64,000 nt of DNA, taken from contig NZ_JALIQP010000002.1 in assembly GCF_023566055.1 (NCBI RefSeq), forward strand, positions 930,001 through 994,000, read 5' to 3'. Made by a program: the position numbers and the translations under genes. The stretch comes from Halosolutus amylolyticus (GTDB lineage Archaea; Halobacteriota; Halobacteria; Halobacteriales; Natrialbaceae). Below, piece by piece: positions 34,038-42,382 of the stretch (position 1 is the stretch's first letter; every line of letters begins with the position of its first letter). Under the pieces are notes generated by a model. The model was not told where the DNA came from. It saw only the letters and a program-made list of their open reading frames with translations, and did no database searches.

Positions 34038-35024
34038 ATGAGTATATCAACGAAACTAGAACGGATCGGACAGGTTACGAGCAAGTACTTCGTCGTCTGG
34101 GTGCTGGTCGTCTCGGGAGTCGCGCTCTACACGCCCGACGCGTTCACCCCGATCGCGGACTACATCACGCCGCTTCTGGGGATCATCATGCTCGGGATGG
34201 GGTTGACGCTGACGCCAGCGGACTTTCGACGGATCATTGAACGACCTCGAGACGTCCTGATCGGTGCGATGGCCCAGTGGCTCGTCATGCCGTTGCTTGC
34301 CTACGTGCTCGTCGCCGCGCTCGGGCTCCCCTGGGAAATCGGCGTCGGACTCATCCTCGTCGGCGCGGCGCCGGGCGGTACCGCGTCGAACGTGATGACC
34401 TACCTCGGTCGGGGCGACGTCGCCCTGTCGGTGACGATCACGTCGCTGACGACGGTCGCCGCGCCGCTCGTGATGCCCGCCTGGGTCGTCCTGCTGGCGG
34501 GCGAATCGATCACCGTCACGTTCGCGGAGATGGCCGGTTCGATCGTCCAGATCGTGCTGGTGCCCGTCGTCGCAGGTCTGGTCCTTCGCTACGTGCTCGA
34601 CAGGAAGGCCCCGTCGGTCGCCGAACTCGGGCTATCGATCTTCCCGGCGATCAGCGTGATCGCCATCGTCGCCATCGTCGCGGCGGTCGTGGGGCTCAAC
34701 GTCGAGAACATCCGCACCGCGAGCGCAATCGTCTTCCTCGCCGTCGTCCTGCACAACGGACTCGGACTGGGCGCGGGCTACGGCATCGGACAGCTCGCGG
34801 GAATGCGCGAAGACCGGGCCCGGGCCTGCGCGTTCGAGGTCGGACTCCAGAACAGCGGGCTGGCCGTGGCGCTCGCGGTGTCGTTCTTCGAGCCGGCCGC
34901 CGCGTTGATTCCGGCGCTGTTCAGCGTCTGGCACAACGTGTCCGGACCGGCGCTCGCGACGCTTTTCACCCGGATCGACGGCGAACCCGTCACCGAGTAC
35001 GAACCGGCCATCGCCTCGGACTGA
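34038..35024 (+). CDS. Bile acid:sodium symporter family transporter
   Basis: The 328-residue protein has nine or ten hydrophobic segments and BASS hallmarks: LLGIIMLGMGLTLTPADFRR, LILVGAAPGGTASNVMTYLG and ACAFEVGLQNSGLAVALA. These regions form the crossover and the two sodium sites. BASS members import organic anions with sodium; in prokaryotes pantoate, pyruvate or other acids have been reported, so the substrate is open. The start ATG is 18 bases before an in-frame alternative. Confidence 0.92.
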   Translation: MSISTKLERIGQVTSKYFVVWVLVVSGVALYTPDAFTPIADYITPLLGIIMLGMGLTLTPADFRRIIERPRDVLIGAMAQWLVMPLLAYVLVAALGLPWEIGVGLILVGAAPGGTASNVMTYLGRGDVALSVTITSLTTVAAPLVMPAWVVLLAGESITVTFAEMAGSIVQIVLVPVVAGLVLRYVLDRKAPSVAELGLSIFPAISVIAIVAIVAAVVGLNVENIRTASAIVFLAVVLHNGLGLGAGYGIGQLAGMREDRARACAFEVGLQNSGLAVALAVSFFEPAAALIPALFSVWHNVSGPALATLFTRIDGEPVTEYEPAIASD

Positions 35025-35168
35025 CGGTCTCGCCTCCCGGAGATCGTCGCAACTCGTTTCGCGTCCCGGAGACCATCGCGGCGCTCCGTCGTCCCCTGTA
35101 GCTCCTTAGTTTCCTCTAGGCCACCCGCAGATACGCTTTTGTACCGCGATAGTGTGCTACGAGTTATC

Positions 35169-35627
35169 ATGACTGACGTAACGTACGTCCAGAAAGCCTG
35201 CGCGTACATCACCCGCGCCCCGGGCGAACTCCTGGTGTTCGAGGGGCCGGGTCACGACGGGCTACAGATCCCAAAAGGGACCCTCGAATCCGGCGAGTCG
35301 CCGCGGGAGGCCCTGTTTCGGGAAGTGATGGAGGAGAGCGGCCTCGGAACCCTGAGCGGAACGCGGCACCTCGCGACGGACGTCTGGACCCGCCGTCGAT
35401 CGCCACCCAGGCGGTACGTCCGCCACTTCTTCCACGCGCGAGTTCACGAACCCCGCGATCGGTGGACCCACACCGTCACGGACGGCGGTGGGGAACACGG
35501 GGCCGAGTTCGACCTGTACTGGGTGGACCCGACGACCGCCCGCGAGTTCGCGCTCGATCTGGACGACTACGTCTCTCTCCTCCCGAGCGCCGATCGAGCG
35601 GGCGAGACGCCGCAGGCCGCGGACTGA
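35169..35627 (+). CDS. Nudix hydrolase
   Basis: A 152-residue Nudix protein: TYVQKACAYITRAPGELLVF, then the Nudix box from GTLESGESPREALFREVMEE into SG. The C-terminus contains GAEFDLYWVDPTTAREFALD. It should cleave a nucleoside-diphosphate-linked substrate. ATG 35169 is chosen over 35139 because the core fold begins immediately. Its stop codon TGA shares its last base with the palindromic element at 35627. Confidence 0.88.
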   Translation: MTDVTYVQKACAYITRAPGELLVFEGPGHDGLQIPKGTLESGESPREALFREVMEESGLGTLSGTRHLATDVWTRRRSPPRRYVRHFFHARVHEPRDRWTHTVTDGGGEHGAEFDLYWVDPTTAREFALDLDDYVSLLPSADRAGETPQAAD

Positions 35628-35707
35628 TACGGATTGCTGTAACTATTTACCGCCGATCGTCGATCCCGTCCTGGTGATCGGCGGTAATTGACTACAGCAG
35701 TCCGTAT
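35627..35707. repeat. Dispersed palindromic element (copy at the Nudix stop codon)
   Basis: An 81-bp palindrome with termini ATACGGATTGCTGTA and TACAGCAGTCCGTAT. The inner arms are TACCGCCGATC and GATCGGCGGTA, perfectly complementary but different in sequence from the arms of the copies at 19491 and 40786. The upstream stop codon overlaps the left end. Confidence 0.9.
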
Positions 35708-35714
35708 GACGCCG

Positions 35715-35967
35715 TCAGGTTTCGCCGACGGCGTACCGAAGTTCGACGATACCGTTCTCGTGAGCGATCGACTCGATGAGTGCCAGTTCCCGATCGACCC
35801 CGGAGCCGTCGGACGAGGACCCGTCGAACAGAGCGATGCCGTCCCCGAGCAGGACCGGGATCACGGACAGCCAGAGTTCGTCGATCCCGCCCGATCGGAG
35901 GAAGGCCTGCACTACCTGCGCGCCGCCGACGAGCCACGCGCGATCGTGTCCGTCGACAGCGCCGGAT
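35715..35967 (-). pseudogene. 3' fragment of a RibD/DHFR-family reductase gene
   Basis: The frame reads HDRAWLVGGAQVVQAFLRSG, then IDELWLSVIPVLLGDGIALF, the strongly conserved C-terminal part of RibD_C/dihydrofolate-reductase-family proteins. The N-terminal two-thirds (the nucleotide-binding start) is absent: upstream the frame runs directly into the end of the FAU-1 gene, whose stop codon is at 35968-35970. It is a truncated remnant and should be inactive. The 5' junction coordinate is approximate. It lies between a palindromic element and FAU-1. Confidence 0.75.
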
Positions 35968-37422
35968 TCACTTCGACAGCGCCCGCTCGACTGCCGTCGC
36001 GACGGTCGTTGCCTTCTCGGCCAGGTCCTCGGATACCAGTCCGTCGGCGACTGCCGATTCGAGTTCGTCCTCGTCGACGATCGCGACCGACCCGTCGGGT
36101 TTGCGGATCACGTCGACGTAGAGGTCGACGTACCGGGCGCAGTCGGGGAACAACTCGACCGGCGTGCAGATGTTGACGTAGGTTCCCTTCGCAGTGCCCT
36201 CGGCGTCCCGATAGGTCGTCGGATACCACCACCGGCCCTCGCGGAACTTCGTCACGGCGACGTCGCCGCTCTCCTTCGGCACGCCGAGCGCGTCGTAGGT
36301 CCCGCCGCCGCGCATCGATCGCTCGACGGTCACCGAGCCGTCGCCCGCCCAGTCGGTCACCTCGCCGCGGCCGAGCGAGATGCGTCGGCCGTCGGGCTTG
36401 CCGTGGCCGATCTCGATCCGATCGCCCGTCGTCGGGCCGAACTGGCCGGTGACGGCGGCGAACGGGAATCCGTCGGAGTCGTCGCCGTCGCCGTCGTCTT
36501 CGGTTCCTGACCTCGCAGAGCCACAGACGGCCTCCGCGAAGTCCACCGCCGCGCTCGCGGCCCGATCGGCCGCCTTCGTCCGGTGGTGGCCGGCCATCGT
36601 CGCGGTCACCGCCCGGCGCGCGTCGTCGAGCGCGAACCGCGACTCGCGGCCGAACCAGAACCAGACGGTTCGTTGCGGTGCGGCCAGCCGTCCCGGATCG
36701 CCGGGGTCGTCCGGGGCGTCGGCGAGCGCGTCTTCGAGCGCCGCGGCGCGATCGACGGCCCGATCGAGCGCGGTCCCCATCGCATCGAGGTCCGCGTCGG
36801 CCGCGCTCGGCTGCCAGCGCAGTCCCCACCCCTCGGGGATGTCGGTCGAGAGGAGGTCGGTCATCCCGACGAGTTCGTCCGCCCGCTCGCCGCGGAGGGC
36901 CGCCGAGACGCCGTGACGATCGCGCGAGAGAGTACAGAGGCCACCCTGGACCTCGAGCGAGGGGGCGACCCGCGGCCGATCGTCGTCCCAGGGGGGCGCT
37001 GGCTCGCGGACCTGCAGGCGGTAACGGTTCCCGGTGTCGACGTAGCCGTCGACGTCGTCGTAGTCGAGGTAGCCGCGACGGCCGTCGCCGAGGTCGACGA
37101 CGGCACCGCCACCGCCGTCCGCCTCGATCACGTCGCCGTCGAAGACCGCGCCGCGAGGGGCCGCGGCGTCCCAGTGAAACGTATCGATCGCGAGGTCGTC
37201 GAACTGGTCGACGACCGCCGCGACGGCGTCGGGAGCCCCCGAAACAGCGAGCCCCTGCCTGTCGCGGCTCGTCTCGATCGACACGTCCGCGGGGACGGCC
37301 TCGAACGACGAGTCGAACCGCTCCTCGATCGGGTCGGAAGCCTGGACGACCTCGAACCCGTTCTCGTCCAGCAGGTGGGTCACCGCGGTGGTGTAGATGC
37401 CGCGGACGCGAACGGTAGTCAC
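35968..37422 (-). CDS. FAU-1 / DUF402 RNA-binding protein (probable ribonuclease)
   Basis: The 484-residue protein matches archaeal FAU-1 proteins: N-terminal TTVRVRGIYTTAVTHLLDEN, a small S1-like segment (GAVVDLGDGRRGYLDYDDVD) and the C-terminal DUF402 domain with FREGRWWYPTTYRDAEGTAK, YVNICTPVELFPDCARYVDL and VIRKPDGSVAIVDEDELESA. Family members bind AU-rich RNA and have been reported to trim rRNA precursors. Length is normal for haloarchaea. Its 3' end abuts the truncated RibD fragment. Confidence 0.9.
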   Translation of the reverse strand: MTTVRVRGIYTTAVTHLLDENGFEVVQASDPIEERFDSSFEAVPADVSIETSRDRQGLAVSGAPDAVAAVVDQFDDLAIDTFHWDAAAPRGAVFDGDVIEADGGGGAVVDLGDGRRGYLDYDDVDGYVDTGNRYRLQVREPAPPWDDDRPRVAPSLEVQGGLCTLSRDRHGVSAALRGERADELVGMTDLLSTDIPEGWGLRWQPSAADADLDAMGTALDRAVDRAAALEDALADAPDDPGDPGRLAAPQRTVWFWFGRESRFALDDARRAVTATMAGHHRTKAADRAASAAVDFAEAVCGSARSGTEDDGDGDDSDGFPFAAVTGQFGPTTGDRIEIGHGKPDGRRISLGRGEVTDWAGDGSVTVERSMRGGGTYDALGVPKESGDVAVTKFREGRWWYPTTYRDAEGTAKGTYVNICTPVELFPDCARYVDLYVDVIRKPDGSVAIVDEDELESAVADGLVSEDLAEKATTVATAVERALSK

Positions 37423-37465
37423 GCTCGTCCCTCCGCCCGCGGTCGACTGGCTCCCTGCACGGGGA

Positions 37466-37843
37466 TCACCGGAGCGTCTCCCGATCGGCCGCGAACCGGA
37501 CCCGATCGTGGATCGTCGGCCCGAGCGTCAGTTCGACGGAGCCGTCGTCCAGGAGCCGTCCGTCCTCGACGTACACGCCCCACGTGTCGAACCGGAGCCA
37601 GCCGCGCATCTCGTCGGCGTGAGTCGTGAGATCCAGGGACTCGACGGCGTGTTCGGGAAACTCGGCCCGCGAGTGGGCCATGTCCATGTCCGAGTAGACC
37701 GTCCCGTGCTCGTCGAAAAACGCCTCGAGCGCCGCCGCGTCCTCGGCGACGGCCTCGACGATCGCCTCGGAGGCGGCCTGCAGGTCGTCGGTCTCCAGGC
37801 CGACGTCCCGAAGCGCCCGCTGTGTACGCTGATCGAAGTGCAT
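37466..37843 (-). CDS. Conserved haloarchaeal protein (DUF7532 type)
   Basis: A 125-residue acidic protein starting MHFDQRTQRALRDVGLETDD, a start I associate with haloarchaeal DUF7532 proteins. It has two parts: a helical N-terminal half (ASEAIVEAVAEDAAALEAFF) and a mainly beta C-terminal half (RFDTWGVYVEDGRLLDDGSV, ELTLGPTIHDRVRF). No function known. It is 43 bases upstream of FAU-1 on the same strand and may be co-transcribed with it. Confidence 0.8.
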   Translation of the reverse strand: MHFDQRTQRALRDVGLETDDLQAASEAIVEAVAEDAAALEAFFDEHGTVYSDMDMAHSRAEFPEHAVESLDLTTHADEMRGWLRFDTWGVYVEDGRLLDDGSVELTLGPTIHDRVRFAADRETLR

Positions 37844-37933
37844 ACCGGCGGCTTCGCACGGGAGGCCTTTGTGGATTCCGAGTCCGGATCGCGACCGAAC
37901 CCGTCGGCCCCAAACCGACCCGTCGACCGTCGA

Positions 37934-38104
37934 TCAGTCGTCGGCGGGCGAACGCTCGGTCGTCTCCGTCGGGGTCGCGGCGTGGGTCCCCGCTTCAGCC
38001 GGGGTCTCCGCTTCAGCCGTCGATTCGGCGTCGGTCCCGTCGTCTGTCTCGTCGGTCGGTGCCGGCGGTGCGGTGTAGAGAATCCCACGGCTGCCACTGT
38101 ACAT
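37934..38104 (-). CDS. 56-residue low-complexity acidic protein
   Basis: The predicted product begins MYSGSRGILYTAPPAPTDET and is then almost entirely Ala/Thr/Glu/Pro/Asp, ending ERSPADD. It is too acidic and low in complexity to fold alone; the N-terminal Tyr/Arg part may be a binding peptide. A promoter-like GTATAAGGA and a second A/T box CGCTTATG lie upstream on the minus strand between 38115 and 38150. The product is unrecognised. Confidence 0.5.
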   Translation of the reverse strand: MYSGSRGILYTAPPAPTDETDDGTDAESTAEAETPAEAGTHAATPTETTERSPADD

Positions 38105-38313
38105 GATTGTCGGTCATCACGAGCGACGGAGCATAAGCGTCGTCCTTATACGCATCACGAGAGTCAATATCATACTAGGGTCGGGACGATCGCCGTTCGG
38201 AGGACCCGATCGTCTCGAACGGGGCTCGATGAGGGACCCGCTCGCCTCGACCGGCGGTCGATCGGGGGTGATCACGCCGAACGCTTACCGGATCCGCCGC
38301 CGTAGGGGCCACC

Positions 38314-39321
38314 ATGCAGCGCAGGCGCGACCCGGTCGAACGAGCGAGCGACGGATCGACAGACCTCTACGACGTCTCGACGTGGGAGCCGCGATCGGCG
38401 GTCGACGGTCTCGCGTACTCGATCTACGGCGCGATCAGCTACGGCTTGCGGGCGATCGTTCTCGGTGTAGCGATCGCGATCACGCTCGCACTGCTCGTCC
38501 AGCCGGTCAGGCTCGCGATCGAGGACCCGTGGCTCGGTGCGTTCTTCGGCCTCTCGATCGTCCCGGCGGCGTTGCTCGCCGGCTTCATCTGGTACACCGA
38601 CATCACGACGAGCGAACCGCTCGGCTTGCTGGTCGCGACGTTCCTCCTGGCCGTGCTCTTCGCGACGTTCGCCGCCGTCGTGAACTCGGTGATGGCCCCG
38701 ATCCTGCAGCCGATCGCGTACGTCGGCCCGATTCTCTTTTTCTACCTGATCGTCGGCCCCGTCGAGGAGGCGGTGAAACTGCTCGCGGTCCGCGTGTTCG
38801 CCTACCGGAGCGACTCCTTCAGGGCGGTCGTCGACGGCGCGGTCTACGGCGCGGTCGCCGGCCTCGGCTTCGCCGCCATCGAGAACGCGATCTACATCGC
38901 GGGCACGGTGGAGGCGGCACAGGTCGGGACGGTCACCGCCGCGACCGGCATCGCGACCGTCCGCGCGCTGGTCGGTCCCGGCCACGTGATCTACTCCGCG
39001 ATCGCGGGCTACTACCTCGGGCTGGCGAAGTTCAACCCCCGGTACGCCGGCCCCCTCGTCGTCAAGGGGCTTCTCATCGCCGCGTTCGTCCACGCCACCT
39101 ACAACGTCACCGTCGGCATCGTACCCGGAGCGATCGCCGCGACCTACCCGATCGGCGACGGCCTCGCGTTCGTCGGCTACGTGATCGTCTACGACGCCGT
39201 GATCGGCTACTACCTCTACCGGAAACTCGCCCGCTACCGTCGCACGTACCGCGAGACCCGGGACGACACCGGCGAACCGCCGTCGTCGGAACTCACCGAG
39301 TTCGAACCCTCACAGCGGTGA
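38314..39321 (+). CDS. PrsW-type intramembrane metalloprotease
   Basis: The 335-residue membrane protein has about eight hydrophobic segments and the PrsW motifs: GPVEEAVKLLAV (EExxK), GLGFAAIENAIYIAG (FxxxE), GHVIYSAIAGYYLG and VKGLLIAAFVHATYNVTVG (HxxxD/N type). These residues form the zinc-dependent active site of the family within the membrane. Bacterial PrsW cleaves an anti-sigma factor; the archaeal substrate is unknown. The N- and C-termini are polar. Confidence 0.9.
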   Translation: MQRRRDPVERASDGSTDLYDVSTWEPRSAVDGLAYSIYGAISYGLRAIVLGVAIAITLALLVQPVRLAIEDPWLGAFFGLSIVPAALLAGFIWYTDITTSEPLGLLVATFLLAVLFATFAAVVNSVMAPILQPIAYVGPILFFYLIVGPVEEAVKLLAVRVFAYRSDSFRAVVDGAVYGAVAGLGFAAIENAIYIAGTVEAAQVGTVTAATGIATVRALVGPGHVIYSAIAGYYLGLAKFNPRYAGPLVVKGLLIAAFVHATYNVTVGIVPGAIAATYPIGDGLAFVGYVIVYDAVIGYYLYRKLARYRRTYRETRDDTGEPPSSELTEFEPSQR

Positions 39322-39385
39322 CAACGGTCGTATCGAGCGTGATCGGATCGTCGGATACTTCTAGCCGGACGGGAAATACGGGCCA

Positions 39386-39736
39386 ATGGTTCCGGTTGTC
39401 GGTTCGCTCGTCGCGTTCCTCGTCGCGTTGCTCGTCGGTGGGGCAGCGATACACATCAGCGCGACCGTCGTCGCCGACGTCGACGATTACTCGCACGCGA
39501 TCGTCACGGCGCTCGTCGGTGCGATCGCGTGGGCGCTGACGTCCTGGATCCCGCTCGTCGGGCCGATCATCGCGCTGGTGGCCTGGATCTGGGTCATCAA
39601 CTGGCGATATCCGGGAGGCTGGGCGAACGCTGCGGCCATCGGGTTCGTCGCCTGGCTCTCCGCGCTCGCGATCCTGTTCGTTCTCAACTCGGTACTGCGG
39701 TTCGGGGTCGGTGCGTTCGGGATTCCAGGTGCCTGA
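39386..39736 (+). CDS. Small multi-pass membrane protein
   Basis: A 116-residue protein with four hydrophobic stretches: VVGSLVAFLVALLVGGAAIH, AIVTALVGAIAWALTSWIPL, IIALVAWIWVINWRYPGG and AIGFVAWLSALAILFVLNSV. It lies downstream of prsW in the same direction, and converges with riboflavin synthase. No family recognised; similar small membrane proteins are common in haloarchaea. Confidence 0.78.
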   Translation: MVPVVGSLVAFLVALLVGGAAIHISATVVADVDDYSHAIVTALVGAIAWALTSWIPLVGPIIALVAWIWVINWRYPGGWANAAAIGFVAWLSALAILFVLNSVLRFGVGAFGIPGA

Positions 39737-39739
39737 CGG

Positions 39740-40396
39740 TTACGCGTCGAACCGGGCCTCGAGGAGCCGCTCGACGTACTTCGCGAGCACGTCGACCTCG
39801 AGGTGGACGGGATCGCCGACGGTCTTCTCGGACAGCGTCGTCAGGTCGTAGGTCGTCGGAACGATCGCCACGGTTACGCGGGCGTTCGCGTCGGCGGTGT
39901 CGCCGCCCTCCGCTCGGTTCGTCGACGACGAATCCCCGTCGTCCAAATCGGCGACGGTGAGGCTGATTCCGTCGAGGGTGATCGACCCCTTCTCGACGAC
40001 GTAGCGATCGTACCCCGCGGGCAGTTCGAACTCGAAGTACCAGTCCTCCTCGACCGATTCGATCGCTGAGACCGTGGCGACCGCGTCGACGTGCCCCTGC
40101 ACGACGTGGCCGTCGAACCGACCCTCGGCGGGCATGGCCCGCTCGAGATTCACCGCGTCACCCTCGTCGAGGTCACCGAGGTAGGTCCGCTCGACCGTCT
40201 CGGTCGCGAGGAAAACCTCGAACCACTCTCCCTCTTCGTACCGCTCGACGGTGAGACAGACACCGCTGACGCTGATGCTCTGGCCGTGTTCGAGGCCCGT
40301 CGCGACCTCGTCGGCCCCGATCCGAAGGCGCAGGCCGTCCGCGGTTCGATCGCGGGCGACGACCTCGCCGGTCTCCTCGACGATTCCCGTAAACAT
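39740..40396 (-). CDS. ribE: Riboflavin synthase
   Basis: The 218-residue protein has two lumazine-binding barrels. Barrel 1 begins MFTGIVEETGEVVARDR and contains SISVSGVCLTVERY; barrel 2 has GHVVQGHVDAVATVSAIES and GSITLDGISLTVADL. It dismutates 6,7-dimethyl-8-ribityllumazine to riboflavin. Between the second SLTV motif and the final strands lies an extra acidic loop of about 20 residues (DDGDSSSTNRAEGGDTADAN), absent from most homologues. The bacterial-type enzyme contrasts with the RibC used by methanogens but is usual in haloarchaea. Confidence 0.95.
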   Translation of the reverse strand: MFTGIVEETGEVVARDRTADGLRLRIGADEVATGLEHGQSISVSGVCLTVERYEEGEWFEVFLATETVERTYLGDLDEGDAVNLERAMPAEGRFDGHVVQGHVDAVATVSAIESVEEDWYFEFELPAGYDRYVVEKGSITLDGISLTVADLDDGDSSSTNRAEGGDTADANARVTVAIVPTTYDLTTLSEKTVGDPVHLEVDVLAKYVERLLEARFDA

Positions 40397-40531
40397 ACTC
40401 GGAGGTGAGAGCCGACGAATAAAGACGTTCCGGATTCGGAACGCGTAACGATTCCGTGACGTGATGCGCCCGGTCGATCGGTCGTCGATCAGTCGCCGCG
40501 CTTTTGACCGGACTCCCCGTATCGGGTGCCA

Positions 40532-40786
40532 ATGGGAGGCATCATCGACACGATCAAACTCGCGGGCGTTCTCGTGCTGGCGCTCCCCGCGGCGCTGGCC
40601 GGCCTCGATCTCCTGTTGCTCCAGGGCGAGACGCTGGTCGGCGGCGCGCTGATCGCGCTCGCGATCCTGCTCGTTCTCGTCGAGCAACGGCTCACGACGC
40701 CGGGTGACGTTCCGGGGCTCGTCGCGAAGCGGCTCTTCGGGTCAGTGGTGAAAGAGCCGGAATCGGACCCCGAGTCCGACGAGTGA
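40532..40786 (+). CDS. Small membrane protein (DUF7533 type)
   Basis: The 84-residue protein has two transmembrane helices (KLAGVLVLALPAALAGLDLL and GGALIALAILLVLVEQRL) followed by TTPGDVPGLVAKRLFGSVVK, a pattern I associate with haloarchaeal DUF7533. Function unknown. Its TGA stop codon overlaps the palindromic element at 40786 (TGATACGG). Confidence 0.82.
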   Translation: MGGIIDTIKLAGVLVLALPAALAGLDLLLLQGETLVGGALIALAILLVLVEQRLTTPGDVPGLVAKRLFGSVVKEPESDPESDE

Positions 40787-40867
40787 TACGGTTTACTGTA
40801 CGTCAGTTCCGGCGCAACCGCGATCCGGGCGGCGGTTGCGCCGGGAAATCGGTACAGCAATCCGTAT
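40786..40867. repeat. Dispersed palindromic element (copy at the DUF7533 stop codon)
   Basis: An 82-bp palindrome with termini ATACGGTTTACTGTAC and GTACAGCAATCCGTAT and inner arms CCGGCGCAACCGC / GCGGTTGCGCCGG. Its reverse complement differs from the copy at 19491 at only two positions (21 and 23 of 82), so the two are in opposite orientation relative to the chromosome. Confidence 0.93.
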
Positions 40868-40944
40868 GAGGAATCCCCGATCCCTACGATGGGGCGGCCA
40901 CCGGCGTGGAAGGGATCACGTACCGCGAGGACGTACTGGAAGCT

Positions 40945-41286
40945 ATGGAAGAGCGAATCCCGGTACGGGTCATCGACGGCGACGAAGAAACGATCGTCGA
41001 GGTCGAACGCGGCGCGAACCTCCGGGAGGCCCTGCTCGACCGCGGATTTCCGGTCTACGGGACGCTGTCGCGGTACGCCAACTGCGGCGGCCGGGGACTG
41101 TGTTCGACCTGCACCGTCGAGGTCGATCCCGCACCGGAACCGACCCACTGGCACGACGCCGCGGCCGTCCGGTTCGGCTACCCGCGCCTCTCCTGTTGCA
41201 TCGCGGTCGAGGAACCGATGACGGTGGGGCTCCTCGACAAGCACGTCTGGGGACAGGTCCTTCCGCGACAGCTATCCCCTGACTGA
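40945..41286 (+). CDS. 2Fe-2S ferredoxin
   Basis: The 113-residue protein has the plant-type 2Fe-2S motif: ANCGGRGLCSTCTVEV (C-x4-C-x2-C) and a fourth Cys in RLSCCIAVEEPM. It is an electron carrier; the partner enzyme is not evident. A preceding in-frame GTG at 40906 would add 13 residues; ATG 40945 gives the usual ferredoxin start EERIPVRVIDGDEETIVEVE. Confidence 0.88.
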   Translation: MEERIPVRVIDGDEETIVEVERGANLREALLDRGFPVYGTLSRYANCGGRGLCSTCTVEVDPAPEPTHWHDAAAVRFGYPRLSCCIAVEEPMTVGLLDKHVWGQVLPRQLSPD

Positions 41287-41299
41287 CGACGCACTGCGG

Positions 41300-42382
41300 C
41301 TACTCGAGCACCGCCGTCGGTTCGATCGATCGCGAGGGTGCGTCGAGCCACGCGACCTCGCGCTCGCGAACGGCGAGTACGTCGGCGAGTCGAATCCACC
41401 GATCGGGGTCGAACTCGACGGCGGCCTCGATGCGGACCAGCGAGCCAGGGCCGACCTCGTCGCCGCCGCCACGGGGGCGTTCGGCGGGTTCGAGGCCGAC
41501 GCCGGCTACCCGCGTCTCGACCGGTTCGTCAGGAAAGCCGAACCCGCGTATTTCGGCCTCGAGATCCGCCTCGACCGCGGTCACGGACTCGGTAGCGGCG
41601 GTGAGCATCGACTGAACGGACCGGAACGCCTGCGTCACGGCGACGTGTGCCCGCCGCTCCGTTCCGCCCTCGCTATCGACGACGAGCGTGCGAACGAGGC
41701 CGCCATGATAGCCCGATCGTCCTCGCGGCGCGGTCGCGACGACGATCGGCGAACCCGGTTCGAGCGCCGCGTCGCCCTCCGGAGCCGCGATCGACGTGTT
41801 CGCACCGGGAACGCCGCCCGCCGCGACGATCGCCTCGTCGACCGCGCGCCGGAGTCGACCGGGCGTCACTGCCGCGTCGTCGGCCACGAGGCGGCCGTCC
41901 GCGATCGTCGCGTCGGCGAGCACCGCTGCGGCGCGACGGATTCCCGCGCCCGCGGCCGTCTGCGAATCGGCGACGGCCTCGCGCTCGGTGTCCATCTTCG
42001 TCGCCCGCGTTCGCTCGACCACGTCGGTCGACGTAAGCGAGAACCCAGCCTGTTCGAGGTAGAGCGCCGCGTCGTGCGGGATCCGGGCCGGAGTATGGAC
42101 GGTTCCCGGACCGAGCCGATCGGCCAGTCTGGACGCGAGGGTCGCAGCGGCCCGGCCGGCCGATCGATCGCTCCACTCTACGACCCAGTCGGTTCCGTCG
42201 AACGCGAGGGCGACGCTCCCGACCGATCGCAACTGATCGCCGAGAGCCGACGGCTCGGCAGACGACAGGCAGTACCGGATCGCGGGGTCCCGGACGGAGC
42301 CGGCGTGGACGAACGCGACTGTCTCGCGGGAGTCGAGTGCCGTCGCCAGCGCCGCCTCGAGCGTGTCGTCGCCGCCAGTCAC
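41300..42382 (-). CDS. Degenerate M24 (aminopeptidase P-like) protein
   Basis: The 360-residue protein has the N-terminal creatinase-like domain and a C-terminal pita-bread fold. However, the metal site appears lost: the motif expected as DFGxxxxGYxxDxTRT reads VVATAPRGRSGYHGGLVRTL, and the His-Glu region reads GVGLEPAERPRGG. At most one Glu (VRIEAAVEF) remains. It is therefore unlikely to be an active metallopeptidase and may be a binding or scaffolding protein. Its ATG overlaps the helicase stop codon by four bases (ATGA), so the pair is co-translated. Confidence 0.78.
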   Translation of the reverse strand: MTGGDDTLEAALATALDSRETVAFVHAGSVRDPAIRYCLSSAEPSALGDQLRSVGSVALAFDGTDWVVEWSDRSAGRAAATLASRLADRLGPGTVHTPARIPHDAALYLEQAGFSLTSTDVVERTRATKMDTEREAVADSQTAAGAGIRRAAAVLADATIADGRLVADDAAVTPGRLRRAVDEAIVAAGGVPGANTSIAAPEGDAALEPGSPIVVATAPRGRSGYHGGLVRTLVVDSEGGTERRAHVAVTQAFRSVQSMLTAATESVTAVEADLEAEIRGFGFPDEPVETRVAGVGLEPAERPRGGGDEVGPGSLVRIEAAVEFDPDRWIRLADVLAVREREVAWLDAPSRSIEPTAVLE

